A DNA stretch of 10,679 nucleotides from assembly GCA_902475445.1 (NCBI GenBank), contig CABRZN010000064.1:1-10679 (forward strand), given 5' to 3'. Made by a program: the position numbers and the translations under genes. Below, piece after piece: positions 1 through 7,065 of this stretch. Below the pieces are notes generated by a model. The model worked only from the letters and a program-made list of their open reading frames with translations. It had not been told where the DNA came from and searched no databases. Source of the DNA: an uncultured Collinsella sp. Its GTDB lineage: Bacteria > Actinomycetota > Coriobacteriia > Coriobacteriales > Coriobacteriaceae. Every line of letters begins with the position of its first letter. The stretch's first letter is position 1.

Positions 1-57
1 CAGGCGCTCAAGATTTATATCGTGGCGATCCTGCGCCTCAACGAACTCGAGCTTTAA
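1..57 (+). CDS. 3' end of an unidentified gene (partial)
   Basis: Frame 1 is open from the window edge to a TAA at 55-57 and gives 18 residues ending in RLNELEL. The composition (LKIYIVAIL, then NELEL) looks like a real protein end, and codon use matches the rest of the window. The fragment is too short to assign a family. It is followed by a long inverted repeat that could end its transcript, and the pst operon begins about 290 bp downstream, so the two need not be related. Confidence 0.5.
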   Translation, partial: QALKIYIVAILRLNELEL

Positions 58-80
58 GGTTACGCGGTTTTACCAATCTA

Positions 81-154
81 AGTTGCGGTGGAATAGTTCC
101 TAGAATCGGCTGCCTGACAGCCAAACAGGAACTATTTCACCGCAACTGCTTTTT
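81..154 (+). terminator. Long imperfect inverted repeat with T-run, possible terminator or intergenic repeat
   Basis: Arms 81-101 and 127-147 are complementary over 21 positions with one G-T mismatch. The loop holds a second small stem (GGCTG 108-112 with CAGCC 118-122). Five T residues follow at 150-154 after GC, so on the plus strand it could end transcription of the gene that stops at 57. The arms are AT/GC mixed and nearly symmetrical, so it may instead be a dispersed palindromic repeat that has been co-opted as a terminator. Confidence 0.5.
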
Positions 155-189
155 ATCGGTGTAAAAGGCGGGTCATGCTTGGGGGCGGG

Positions 190-207
190 TTTGTTATTCG
201 TTTGTAA
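190..207 (+). promoter_or_regulatory. Possible PHO-box-like direct repeat upstream of pstS
   Basis: TTTGTTA at 190-196 and TTTGTAA at 201-207 are direct repeats with an 11-bp period, the spacing typical of PhoB/PhoP binding sites. They lie about 145 bp upstream of the pstS start in an otherwise gene-free region. No convincing -35/-10 pair was found downstream (the nearest -10-like hexamers are TATCAA at 235 and TATCTT at 290), which would be compatible with activator-dependent transcription but does not prove it. Confidence 0.22.
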
Positions 208-350
208 AGCCGAGTCGCGCTTGCGGTAAGGGTCTATCAAATGCCCGTAAGAAACCGCAGATAAGGCGGTTGTCGCCCGATCGGGGTCGTATCTTTCCAA
301 ACAGCAAAGCGGGCAGGGTGCCCGCGAGTCGCATGTATGAAAGGAAGATC

Positions 351-1292
351 ATGCTCGATCAGGCTTATTCTCGTCGTCAGTTCCTCGGCCTCGCTGGTGG
401 TCTTGCCAGCTTCGTGGGCCTCGGTCTCGTTGGTTGCGGTGGCGCAGGCGCTTCCAACGCTGCCGACAAGGGCAGCGCCGCTGCCGCTGCCGAGTCCGTC
501 TCGGGCGAGGTGACCTACGACGGCGCTTCCTCGTTCCAGGCTCTCGTCGAGACTGCTGCCGAGAAGTTCATGGATGCCAACCCGGACGTCTCCGTCTCTG
601 GCTCGGGTAACGGTTCGGGCAAGGGCCTGACCGCTGTCGCCGCCGGCACCGTCACTATCGGTAACTCCGACGTCTTCGCCGAGACCAAGCTCGAGGCCGA
701 CCAGGTCAAGAACCTCGTCGACCACGAGGTCGCCGTCGTGGGCATGGGCCCCGTCGTCTCCAAGAACGTCAAGGTCGACGACCTGTCCCTCGAGCAGCTC
801 AAGGGTATCTTCTCCGGCCAGATCACCAACTGGAAGGAGGTCGGCGGCGACGACGCCAAGATCGTCGTTCTCAACCGCAAGGCCGGCTCCGGCACCCGCG
901 CCACCTTCGAGGCCGCCGTCTTTGGCGACGAGGCCGTCGACTTTAAGGGCGACGCCGAGCTCGACAAGTCCGGCGATGTCCAGACTCAGATGGGCAGCAC
1001 CGACAATGCCATCTCCTACCTCGACTTCTCGCACTTCGACGACTCCAAGTTCAACGCCATCAAGGTCGAGGGCGTGGAGCCCAAGAGCGCAAACGTCACC
1101 GACGACTCCTTCAAGATCTGGGCGACCGAGCACATGTACTGCTCCAAGGACGCCGACGAGGCCACCAAGGCCTTCCTGGAGTTCATGCTTTCCGACGACG
1201 TCCAGGGCAAGCTCGTCGAGGAGCAGGGCTTTATCCCCGTCTCTGCTATGAAGGTCGTCAAGGACGCCAGCGGCAAGGTCTCCGCTAAATAA
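351..1292 (+). CDS. pstS: Phosphate ABC transporter substrate-binding lipoprotein PstS
   Basis: This is the extracytoplasmic phosphate-binding protein of the high-affinity Pst importer, 313 aa. The start at 351 is chosen because AAGGAAG precedes it and because the product then begins directly with a signal peptide. That peptide has a twin-arginine motif (SRRQFLG, residues 7-13), a hydrophobic stretch (14-27) and a lipobox LVGC with Cys29, so a Tat-exported lipoprotein anchored in the membrane is predicted. An upstream in-frame TTG at 270 lacks a ribosome binding site and would bury the signal. After an Ala/Ser-rich linker comes the type 2 periplasmic-binding fold. Its family motifs GSGNGSGKG (84-92) and RKAGSGTRATF (176-186) are Ser/Gly/Arg-rich loops that contact phosphate in this family. 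It is the first gene of pstSCAB, with pstC 24 bp downstream. Confidence 0.95.
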   Translation: MLDQAYSRRQFLGLAGGLASFVGLGLVGCGGAGASNAADKGSAAAAAESVSGEVTYDGASSFQALVETAAEKFMDANPDVSVSGSGNGSGKGLTAVAAGTVTIGNSDVFAETKLEADQVKNLVDHEVAVVGMGPVVSKNVKVDDLSLEQLKGIFSGQITNWKEVGGDDAKIVVLNRKAGSGTRATFEAAVFGDEAVDFKGDAELDKSGDVQTQMGSTDNAISYLDFSHFDDSKFNAIKVEGVEPKSANVTDDSFKIWATEHMYCSKDADEATKAFLEFMLSDDVQGKLVEEQGFIPVSAMKVVKDASGKVSAK

Positions 1293-1316
1293 GTAATCGC
1301 CCCGGAAAGGTTTGCA

Positions 1317-2225
1317 ATGGCAAAACAGCTGCCAAAGCGCGACCTTGAGAACGTGGGCCTGGGCGTCACGGGCGCGTGCGTAGCGCTCGTGACGCTTGTC
1401 GTTGCCGCGCTCATCTTTATGGTCGCCCAAAAGGGCCTCTCGGCTTTTTTCAAGGACGGCGTCTCGATCGTCGAGTTTTTTACCGGTACCAAGTGGGACC
1501 TGGCCAACACGGCCGAAAACGGCCTGCCCTACACCGGCGCCCTGCCCCTGATCGTCACCTCGTTTGCGGTCATGGTGCTCTCCACGCTCATCGCGCTGCC
1601 CATCGCCATCGGCTCTGCCATCTTTGCGGTCGAGATCCAGCCTAAGTTTGGCTCCAAGGTCTTTCAGCCGCTTATTGAGCTTTTGACCGGCATTCCCTCG
1701 GTCGTCTTTGGCCTGATCGGTTTTCACGTGGTCGTCGGCCTTATGAAGAGCGTTTTCCATGTGAGCACGGGTCTGGGCATCTTGCCCGGCGCCATCGTGC
1801 TGGCCGTCATGATCCTGCCGACCATGACCACGCTTTCGGTCGATGGCCTGCGTGCCGTGCCCGACAGCTACCGTCAGGGTTCGCTCGCGCTGGGCTACAC
1901 CCGCTGGCAGACCATCTGGCACGTGGTGCTCAAGAGCGCCATGCCCTCGCTCATGACCGCGGTCATCCTTGGCATGACCCGCGCCTTTGGCGAGACGCTC
2001 GCCTTGCGCATGGTTATCGGCGGTATCGAGGCCATGCCGACGTCGCTGCTGTCGCCGGCCTCCACCATCACCACCACGCTCACCACGTCCATGGCGGTCT
2101 ATGCCGAGGGCTCGGCCCAGGACGACGTCCTGTGGGCGCTCGGTCTTCTGCTGATGGGCATGAGCCTCATCTTCATCCTGATCATCCATCTCATTGGCCG
2201 CAAGGGGGCGAAGGCTCGTGGCTAG
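1317..2225 (+). CDS. pstC: Phosphate ABC transporter permease PstC
   Basis: A 302-aa inner-membrane permease that pairs with PstA to form the phosphate channel. About six hydrophobic segments can be seen, near residues 12-36, 75-102, 118-142, 152-172, 206-225 and 270-293. The cytoplasmic EAA-type loop that docks on the ATPase is the stretch DGLRAVPDSY...LALGYTRWQTI at 176-200, typical of PstC. The sequence RAFGETLALRMVIG (222-235) is also characteristic of PstC. GGAAAGG lies 7 nt upstream of the ATG. The gene follows pstS by 24 bp, and its stop codon overlaps the pstA start by 8 nt, which suggests translational coupling. The length is normal for the family. Confidence 0.95.
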   Translation: MAKQLPKRDLENVGLGVTGACVALVTLVVAALIFMVAQKGLSAFFKDGVSIVEFFTGTKWDLANTAENGLPYTGALPLIVTSFAVMVLSTLIALPIAIGSAIFAVEIQPKFGSKVFQPLIELLTGIPSVVFGLIGFHVVVGLMKSVFHVSTGLGILPGAIVLAVMILPTMTTLSVDGLRAVPDSYRQGSLALGYTRWQTIWHVVLKSAMPSLMTAVILGMTRAFGETLALRMVIGGIEAMPTSLLSPASTITTTLTTSMAVYAEGSAQDDVLWALGLLLMGMSLIFILIIHLIGRKGAKARG

Positions 2226-3144
2226 CACGCGCATCCATATCGACGAGGCGAGACTCGGGCGTGTCCAAAGGCAGGACCGCATCGCCACGGGCGTGCTGAC
2301 GGCGATCGTCGCCATCGTCATGCTCATCGTCGTCTCCATGGTGGCCTACATCCTGTTCGAGGGTATCTCGACGCTGTTCCAGCCGGGCTTTCTCACGCAG
2401 CCCGCACGCGCCAACGGAACGCAGGGCGGCGTGCTCTACCAGCTGTTCGACTCGTTCTATCTGCTGCTGATCACCCTGATCATCTCGGTGCCCATCAGCC
2501 TGGGCGGCGCGGTCTTTTTGGTTGAGTACGCGCCCGATGGGCCTATTCGCGACATCGCCTCGACCGCCATCGAGACGCTGTCCTCGCTGCCCTCCATTGT
2601 CGTAGGCATGTTCGGCTTTCTGGTGTTCTCGGTGCAGCTGGGCTGGAAGTACTCCATCATCTCCGGCGCCGTCGCGCTCACCATGTTCAACATCCCCATC
2701 CTGGTGCGCGTGATTCAGCAGGCGCTCGAGGACGTGCCGCAGGCCCAGCGCGATGCGTGCCTGGCCATGGGCCTCACTCGCTGGGAGGCCACACTGCACA
2801 TCCTGATTCCCGAGGCCATGCCCGCCATCGTGACCGGCATCGTGCTTTCGGCCGGCCGCGTGTTTGGCGAGGCCGCGGCGCTGCTCTTTACCTCGGGCAT
2901 GAGCTCGCCGGTTCGCCTGAACTTCTTGAGCTTTAACCTGTCGAGCCCCACCTGCGCCTGGAACGTGTTCCGTCCCGGCGAGTCGCTGGCCGTGCACATC
3001 TACAAGATCTATGGCGAGGGCAGCCCCGAGGCCCAGCAGATCGTCTGGGGCACCGCGGCACTGCTGATGATTTGCGTGCTGCTGTTTAACGTAGTCGCCC
3101 GTATCGTGGGCAAGCAACTGGCAAGGAGGATGACGGCCGAATGA
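2218..3144 (+). CDS. pstA: Phosphate ABC transporter permease PstA
   Basis: A 308-aa permease partner of PstC. The GTG at 2218 is preferred as start because a G-rich Shine-Dalgarno (AAGGGGG, 2202-2208) lies 9 nt before it. An in-frame TTG at 2194 has no such signal. The gene overlaps the end of pstC by 8 nt. Membrane segments lie roughly at residues 25-48, 78-104, 122-142, 148-166, 202-226 and 276-297. The EAA loop is LEDVPQAQRDACLAMGLTRW (170-189), a clear PstA signature. GRVFGEAAALLFTSG (213-227) also fits the family. The end overlaps pstB by four bases (ATGA), another coupled junction. Its length is usual for PstA. Confidence 0.94.
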   Translation: MASTRIHIDEARLGRVQRQDRIATGVLTAIVAIVMLIVVSMVAYILFEGISTLFQPGFLTQPARANGTQGGVLYQLFDSFYLLLITLIISVPISLGGAVFLVEYAPDGPIRDIASTAIETLSSLPSIVVGMFGFLVFSVQLGWKYSIISGAVALTMFNIPILVRVIQQALEDVPQAQRDACLAMGLTRWEATLHILIPEAMPAIVTGIVLSAGRVFGEAAALLFTSGMSSPVRLNFLSFNLSSPTCAWNVFRPGESLAVHIYKIYGEGSPEAQQIVWGTAALLMICVLLFNVVARIVGKQLARRMTAE

Positions 3145-4013
3145 GCGAGATGAATGCGACGCCCGCAACCGAGGCGGCATCGTCCGACACCCAGGACTTT
3201 TTGTCGAGCGTGGGGGAGAGCGAGAAACGTGTTCGCGTGAGCGGCAAGGCCGTGAGCGACGAGGTCGTGGTCTCCACCAAGGACGTCAACGTGTACTATG
3301 GCGACCACCATGCGCTGCACAATACGTCGCTCGACTTCCACAAGGGTGAGATCACGGCGCTCATCGGGCCTTCGGGCTGCGGCAAGTCGACCTTCTTGCG
3401 TAGCCTCAACCTGATGAATCGCGAGATTCGCCGCTGTCGCGTGGAGGGCGAGATCAACTACCGCGGGCGCAACGTGAACACCAAGACCGAGAACACGTAC
3501 GAGCTGCGTCGCTCCATCGGCATGGTGTTCCAGCAGCCCAACCCCTTCCGCAAGTCCATTCGCGACAACATCACCTTTGCGCCCAAGCGCCACGGCATCA
3601 CCGACCGTGACGAGCTCGACCGCATGGTCGAGGAAAGTCTGCGCGGTGCCGCGCTGTGGGACGAGGTCAAAGACAAGCTCGACAAGAGCGCCTACGCGCT
3701 TTCGGGCGGTCAGCAGCAGCGTCTGTGCATTGCGCGCACGCTGGCGCTCAACCCCGACGTAATCCTGTTTGACGAGCCCTGCTCGGCGCTCGACCCCATC
3801 TCGACGCTGGCGATCGAGGACCTCATGTCGTCGATCGTGGCCGACCGCGCCATCGTCATCGTGACGCACAACATGGAGCAGGCGTCGCGCGTGTCCAACC
3901 GCACGGCGTTTTTCTACATGGGCGATATGGTCGAGTACGACGAGACCGACGAGATTTTCCAACGGCCCAAGGATAAGCGGCTGAATGATTACCTCACCGG
4001 CATGTTCTCCTAG
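3141..4013 (+). CDS. pstB: Phosphate ABC transporter ATP-binding protein PstB
   Basis: The 290-aa ATPase that powers PstCA. All nucleotide-binding motifs are intact: Walker A GPSGCGKST (76-84), Q-loop QQ (131-132) in the PstB-type sequence VFQQPNPF, signature LSGGQQQR (187-194), Walker B VILFDE (207-212), D-loop SALDPIST and switch His243. The DEPCSALDP wording and the SLNLMNREI segment after Walker A are typical of PstB. The first 40 or so residues are a Ser/Glu-rich extension before the ABC domain. The ATG overlaps the pstA stop and is preceded by AAGGAGGA (3123-3130). It is the last gene of the operon; a terminator follows 55 bp after its stop, and no phoU is found next to it. Confidence 0.96.
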   Translation: MSEMNATPATEAASSDTQDFLSSVGESEKRVRVSGKAVSDEVVVSTKDVNVYYGDHHALHNTSLDFHKGEITALIGPSGCGKSTFLRSLNLMNREIRRCRVEGEINYRGRNVNTKTENTYELRRSIGMVFQQPNPFRKSIRDNITFAPKRHGITDRDELDRMVEESLRGAALWDEVKDKLDKSAYALSGGQQQRLCIARTLALNPDVILFDEPCSALDPISTLAIEDLMSSIVADRAIVIVTHNMEQASRVSNRTAFFYMGDMVEYDETDEIFQRPKDKRLNDYLTGMFS

Positions 4014-4031
4014 TCCGGGACATGCTTGAGG

Positions 4032-4057
4032 CCCGCGGCGGCCACGGTTGCCGCGGG
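4032..4057 (+). repeat. GC-rich hairpin after pstB
   Basis: CCCGCGGC (4032-4039) pairs with GCCGCGGG (4050-4057) around a 10-nt loop. It has no T-run. It sits just after the pstB stop and before the stronger terminator at 4069, and could protect the 3' end of the pst mRNA or slow the polymerase. Confidence 0.4.
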
Positions 4058-4068
4058 ACTGATTGGAG

Positions 4069-4106
4069 AGGCGGGTCATCTCTTGCGGGAGATGGCCCGC
4101 CTTTTT
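4069..4106 (+). terminator. Rho-independent terminator of the pst operon
   Basis: A 14-bp stem (4069-4082 with 4089-4102, a single G-T pair) with a 6-nt loop is followed at once by a T-run (4102-4105). This is the strongest terminator signal in the window and lies 55 bp after the pstB stop. Confidence 0.85.
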
Positions 4107-4131
4107 GTGTCGTGTGCTGGTGCGCTTGCCC

Positions 4132-4172
4132 AAAACCACCACGAAGGCGCCCGTCCCCTTTGTGGTGGTTTT
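4132..4172. repeat. Intergenic inverted repeat (CCACCAC...GTGGTGG)
   Basis: Arms 4132-4147 and 4157-4172 pair over 16 positions with one G-T pair and a 9-nt loop (4148-4156). The right arm ends in TTTT and the left begins with AAAA, so the element is symmetrical and could end transcription in either direction. The pst operon already has its own terminator just upstream, so this may be a copy of a dispersed palindromic repeat. It ends 45 bp before the ABC-F start. Confidence 0.6.
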
Positions 4173-4216
4173 CGCTATCATGGAGAACGTTGAATTTCTA
4201 CGAAGGAGCAGGGCAT

Positions 4217-6076
4217 ATGGCGATTCTTTTGGGATGCGATTCCGTCAGCCTAGAGTTTCCCACCAAGCATATTTTCGATAGCGTGACGCTCGGCGTGGGC
4301 GAGGGCGACCGCATTGGTATTGTCGGTAAAAACGGCGACGGCAAGTCGACGCTGCTGAGCGTGCTCGCCGGCACGCTGGAGCCCGATGACGGACGCGTGA
4401 CGCACCGCCGCGGCATCACGATCGGTCTACTCGGCCAAAAGGACCAGCTTGTCGATACCGATACCGTGCATCATGCCGTTGTGGGTGACGCCCCCGAGTA
4501 CGAGTGGGCGTCGAGCCCCCGTACGCGCCAGATCCTCGCCGGCCTCATTAGCGATGTGCCCTGGGAGGGCATGGTAGGCGAGCTCTCGGGCGGTCAGCGC
4601 CGCCGCGTGGACCTCGCGCGCCTGCTGATCGGCGACTATGACGTGCTCATGCTCGATGAGCCCACCAACCATCTGGACATGCGCACCATCAACTGGCTTG
4701 CGCGTCACTTAAAGGCCCGCTGGCAGCGCGGTCAGGGCGCGATGCTCGTGGTCACGCACGATCGCTGGTTCTTGGACGAGGTCTGCACCAGCATGTGGGA
4801 GGTTCACGACGGCCAGGTCGATCCCTTCGAGGGCGGCTATTCGGCATATATCCTGCAGCGCGTGGAACGCGACCGCATGGCCGCGGTTATCGAGGAGCGC
4901 CGTCGCAACATGGCACGTAAGGAGCTCGCGTGGCTGAGCCGCGGTGCCCAGGCGCGCTCCACCAAGCCCAAGTTTCGCGTGGATGCCGCTCGCGAGCTGA
5001 TCGCCGACGTGCCGCCCGTGCGTGACGAGCTGGAGCTCAAGCGCCTGGCCGTGAGCCGCCTGGGCAAGCAGGTTATCGATGTGGTCGACGTGGACGCCGG
5101 CTATGCGGATACCGATGGCGCGCCCAAGCAGGTGCTCAACGACGTGACCTGGCTCATTGGTGCGGGCGACCGCTATGGTCTTTTGGGCGAGAACGGCGCC
5201 GGCAAGTCGACTTTGCTCGACGTGATCCAGGGCAAGATCGCGCCCCTGCGCGGCCGCGTGAAGATCGGCCAGACGGTGCGCTTTGGCGTGCTGTCGCAGC
5301 AGCTCGAGGAGCTCGAACCCTACATGGGTGACACGATCCGCGAGGTGCTTAGCCACTATAAGAAGTACTACGTCATCGACGGCAAGGAGACTTCGCCCGA
5401 GAAGCTCTGCGAGCGTCTGGGCTTTACGACGCAGCAGCTCTGGAGCCGCATCGGCGATCTTTCGGGCGGCCAGCGCCGTCGCCTGTCGCTGCTGCTGACG
5501 ATCCTGGACGAGCCCAACGTGCTCATCCTGGACGAGCCCGGCAACGATCTGGATACCGACATGCTGGCGATTGTCGAGGACTTGCTGGACGGCTGGCCCG
5601 GCACGCTGATTCTGGTGACGCACGACCGCTTTTTGATGGAGCGCGTGACCGACCAGCAGTGGGCGCTGCTCGACGGCCACCTGACGCATATGCCCGGCGG
5701 CGTCGACCAGTACCTGCGCCTGTGCAACGCCACGGCCGAGGGCGAGCCCGTGGGCGCGCCGAGTGCCAAGACCGGCACGTTCGACACCGGTGCCGCGGCG
5801 GCTGCGGCCGAAAAGCCCAAGTCGAGCGGTCAGCCCAATGGCCTTTCCAACGCCGAACGTCAAAAGCTTCGCCGTGAGGTGAGCTCGCTCGAGCGCAAGA
5901 TGGAAACGCAGCGCGCTCGCGTGGAGGAGGCCGAGGCCGCCATGGCCCAGGTCGATCCCACCAACTACACGGCGCTGGGTGAGCAGCAGGCAAAGATCGA
6001 CGAGGCACACGCCGCCATGGACGAGCTGGAGATGGCGTGGCTCGAGGCGAGCGAGAAGCTCGAGGGCGAGGAGTAG
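4217..6076 (+). CDS. ABC-F family ATPase, Uup-like
   Basis: A 619-aa soluble protein with two ABC domains and no membrane segment, so an ABC-F protein acting on ribosomes or nucleic acid, not a transporter. The ATG at 4217 is chosen because AAGGAG precedes it by 8 nt; the longer open frame upstream runs through the inverted repeat. Domain 1: Walker A GKNGDGKST (37-45), LSGGQRRR (123-130), Walker B VLMLDE (143-148), His181. Domain 2: GENGAGKST (324-332), LSGGQRRR (415-422), VLILDE (435-440), His469. The inter-domain linker has WLSRGAQARSTKPKFR (239-254), like the Uup linker. The C-terminal 540-619 is a charged, probably coiled-coil tail, as in Uup. After Walker B in domain 2 the usual DEPTN is DEPGN (439-443). 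The exact role (translation quality control, Holliday-junction-related, antibiotic protection) cannot be told from sequence. Confidence 0.9.
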   Translation: MAILLGCDSVSLEFPTKHIFDSVTLGVGEGDRIGIVGKNGDGKSTLLSVLAGTLEPDDGRVTHRRGITIGLLGQKDQLVDTDTVHHAVVGDAPEYEWASSPRTRQILAGLISDVPWEGMVGELSGGQRRRVDLARLLIGDYDVLMLDEPTNHLDMRTINWLARHLKARWQRGQGAMLVVTHDRWFLDEVCTSMWEVHDGQVDPFEGGYSAYILQRVERDRMAAVIEERRRNMARKELAWLSRGAQARSTKPKFRVDAARELIADVPPVRDELELKRLAVSRLGKQVIDVVDVDAGYADTDGAPKQVLNDVTWLIGAGDRYGLLGENGAGKSTLLDVIQGKIAPLRGRVKIGQTVRFGVLSQQLEELEPYMGDTIREVLSHYKKYYVIDGKETSPEKLCERLGFTTQQLWSRIGDLSGGQRRRLSLLLTILDEPNVLILDEPGNDLDTDMLAIVEDLLDGWPGTLILVTHDRFLMERVTDQQWALLDGHLTHMPGGVDQYLRLCNATAEGEPVGAPSAKTGTFDTGAAAAAAEKPKSSGQPNGLSNAERQKLRREVSSLERKMETQRARVEEAEAAMAQVDPTNYTALGEQQAKIDEAHAAMDELEMAWLEASEKLEGEE

Positions 6077-6082
6077 GCGAGA

Positions 6083-6853
6083 ATGATCAAAGCCGCGTTT
6101 TTCGATATCGACGGTACGCTGCTGAGCTTTAAGACCCACCGGATTCCGGCGTCGGCGCAGCAGGTGCTCGACAGCTTTCGCGAGCAGGGAATTGCGTGCG
6201 TGATCGCCACGGGCCGTCCGACCTACCAGATGCCGGACTGGCTGTTCGACCTGGGCTGGGATGCGTACATTACGCTTTCGGGCCAGCACTGCTTTGATGG
6301 CAAGGGCGTTTACCGCAGCTGCCCGATCGATCCGGACGACGTCGCGGCGATCGTGGACCAGGTGGCGCAGGGGTGCTACGACTCGCTGTGCATGCAGGGC
6401 GAGAACTCGTTTGTGAACCGTCTATCCGAGCGCGTGGTGACGGCCGGCAGCAACGCGGGAATTGTCTACCACGAGGAGCCGTTTGAGCACGCCTTTGACG
6501 CGCCGGTCTACCAGTTTTGCGCCTTTGTGGATCCGGCCGACGAGCATATCGTGACCGACGCCGTGTCGCATTCGCTCACCACGCGCTGGTGCGACCTGTT
6601 CTGCGACATTATTCCCGCTAACGGCGGCAAGGACCTGGGTGTGGCGGCGACGCTCGAGCGGCTTGGTATCGACGCGAGCGAGGCGATTGCCTTTGGCGAC
6701 GGCGAGAACGACCTGTCGATGTTTGCCGCCGTGGGCACGAGCGTGGCCATGGGCAACGCGCAGGATACCGTGAAGGCCGCGGCGACCTACGTGACGACCG
6801 CCGTAGACGACGACGGCATCTACAACGCCGCCGAGCACTTTGGCCTGCTATAG
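6083..6853 (+). CDS. Cof-type HAD-IIB family hydrolase
   Basis: A 256-aa haloacid-dehalogenase-fold phosphatase. Motif I is FFDIDGTLL with Asp8 as the predicted nucleophile and Asp10 as acid/base. Motif II is Thr43 in IATGRP, the motif III lysine is Lys183 in NGGKDLG, and motif IV is GDGEND (205-210), whose acidic residues bind Mg2+. The alpha/beta cap between motifs II and III (about 80-180) places it in class IIB (Cof/YidA-like), whose members dephosphorylate sugar phosphates, FMN or similar small molecules; the substrate here is unknown. It starts 6 bp after the ABC-F stop, with GGAG (6070-6073) lying inside the end of that gene, so the two are very likely cotranscribed. Confidence 0.9.
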   Translation: MIKAAFFDIDGTLLSFKTHRIPASAQQVLDSFREQGIACVIATGRPTYQMPDWLFDLGWDAYITLSGQHCFDGKGVYRSCPIDPDDVAAIVDQVAQGCYDSLCMQGENSFVNRLSERVVTAGSNAGIVYHEEPFEHAFDAPVYQFCAFVDPADEHIVTDAVSHSLTTRWCDLFCDIIPANGGKDLGVAATLERLGIDASEAIAFGDGENDLSMFAAVGTSVAMGNAQDTVKAAATYVTTAVDDDGIYNAAEHFGLL

Positions 6854-6865
6854 CTACGGATTCGG

Positions 6866-6927
6866 CACTTGGGGACGTTCCTTTTGCGCCGGCAGTCGGG
6901 GGCACTCCTTGCGGGGCGTGTCCCCGC
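6866..6927. repeat. G-rich intergenic element (GGGGAC...GTCCCC)
   Basis: GGGGAC at 6871-6876 can pair with GTCCCC at 6920-6925, and the stretch between them holds further G-runs and a CGCCGGC core. The composition (CACTTGGGGACGTTCC, then G-runs and CCCC) is unlike the coding DNA on either side and resembles the G-rich element at 4132-4172 in its use of GTCCCC. It may be a dispersed intergenic repeat; this is inference from the one copy seen. Confidence 0.35.
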
Positions 6928-6935
6928 TTTGTTTT
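6911..6935 (+). terminator. Terminator after the ABC-F/HAD pair
   Basis: GCGGGG (6911-6916) pairs with CCCCGC (6922-6927) around a 5-nt loop and is followed by TTTGTTTT (6928-6935). The stem is short but GC-only and the T-rich tail is good. It lies 57 bp after the HAD stop. Confidence 0.6.
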
Positions 6936-6983
6936 CGTCCCGTGCGTTTTGTGAAACACGGTTAACTTTTTAGACAACGTAGT

Positions 6984-7026
6984 AAGACATAGGCAACTTT
7001 TGCGGTAAAGTAAATCAAGCAAAAGT
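6984..7026 (+). promoter_or_regulatory. Putative promoter and operator of the DtxR/MntR-like gene
   Basis: The region is AT-rich compared with its surroundings. A perfect inverted repeat, ACTTTTGC (6996-7003) and GCAAAAGT (7019-7026) with 15 bp between, lies 39 bp before the start codon. A weak sigma-70 pair, AAGACA (6984-6989) and TAAAGT (7006-7011) with a 16-bp spacer, overlaps it. The repeat is a candidate binding site for the regulator encoded next to it. DtxR-family regulators often act on their own promoters, but the site does not match a known DtxR or MntR box that I can recall. Confidence 0.35.
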
Positions 7027-7065
7027 ATCCAAAGGCTAACTAGAAGCCATCGCGAAAGGCGGCCC

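Noticed and set aside
270..350. TTG start 27 codons upstream for pstS
   Set aside because: It has no Shine-Dalgarno and would put a charged stretch before the Tat signal; the ATG at 351 has AAGGAAG before it.
58..350. Riboswitch or structured leader for pstS
   Set aside because: Only the inverted repeat at 81-147 is clear, and it is better explained as a terminator or repeat; no known riboswitch core was recognised.
237..2339. 700-aa open frame on the minus strand
   Set aside because: It is antisense to pstS and pstC, rich in Asp/Gly/His/Arg repeats typical of reverse-frame translation of GC-rich genes, and has no family motif.
4022..4216. 65-codon N-terminal extension of the ABC-F protein
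   Set aside because: It would translate the pst terminator and the inverted repeat; the ATG at 4217 has a strong AAGGAG at the right distance and the product then starts like other ABC-F proteins.
4709..6289. 526-aa open frame on the minus strand
   Set aside because: It is antisense to the intact ABC-F and HAD genes and has the low-complexity composition of a shadow frame.
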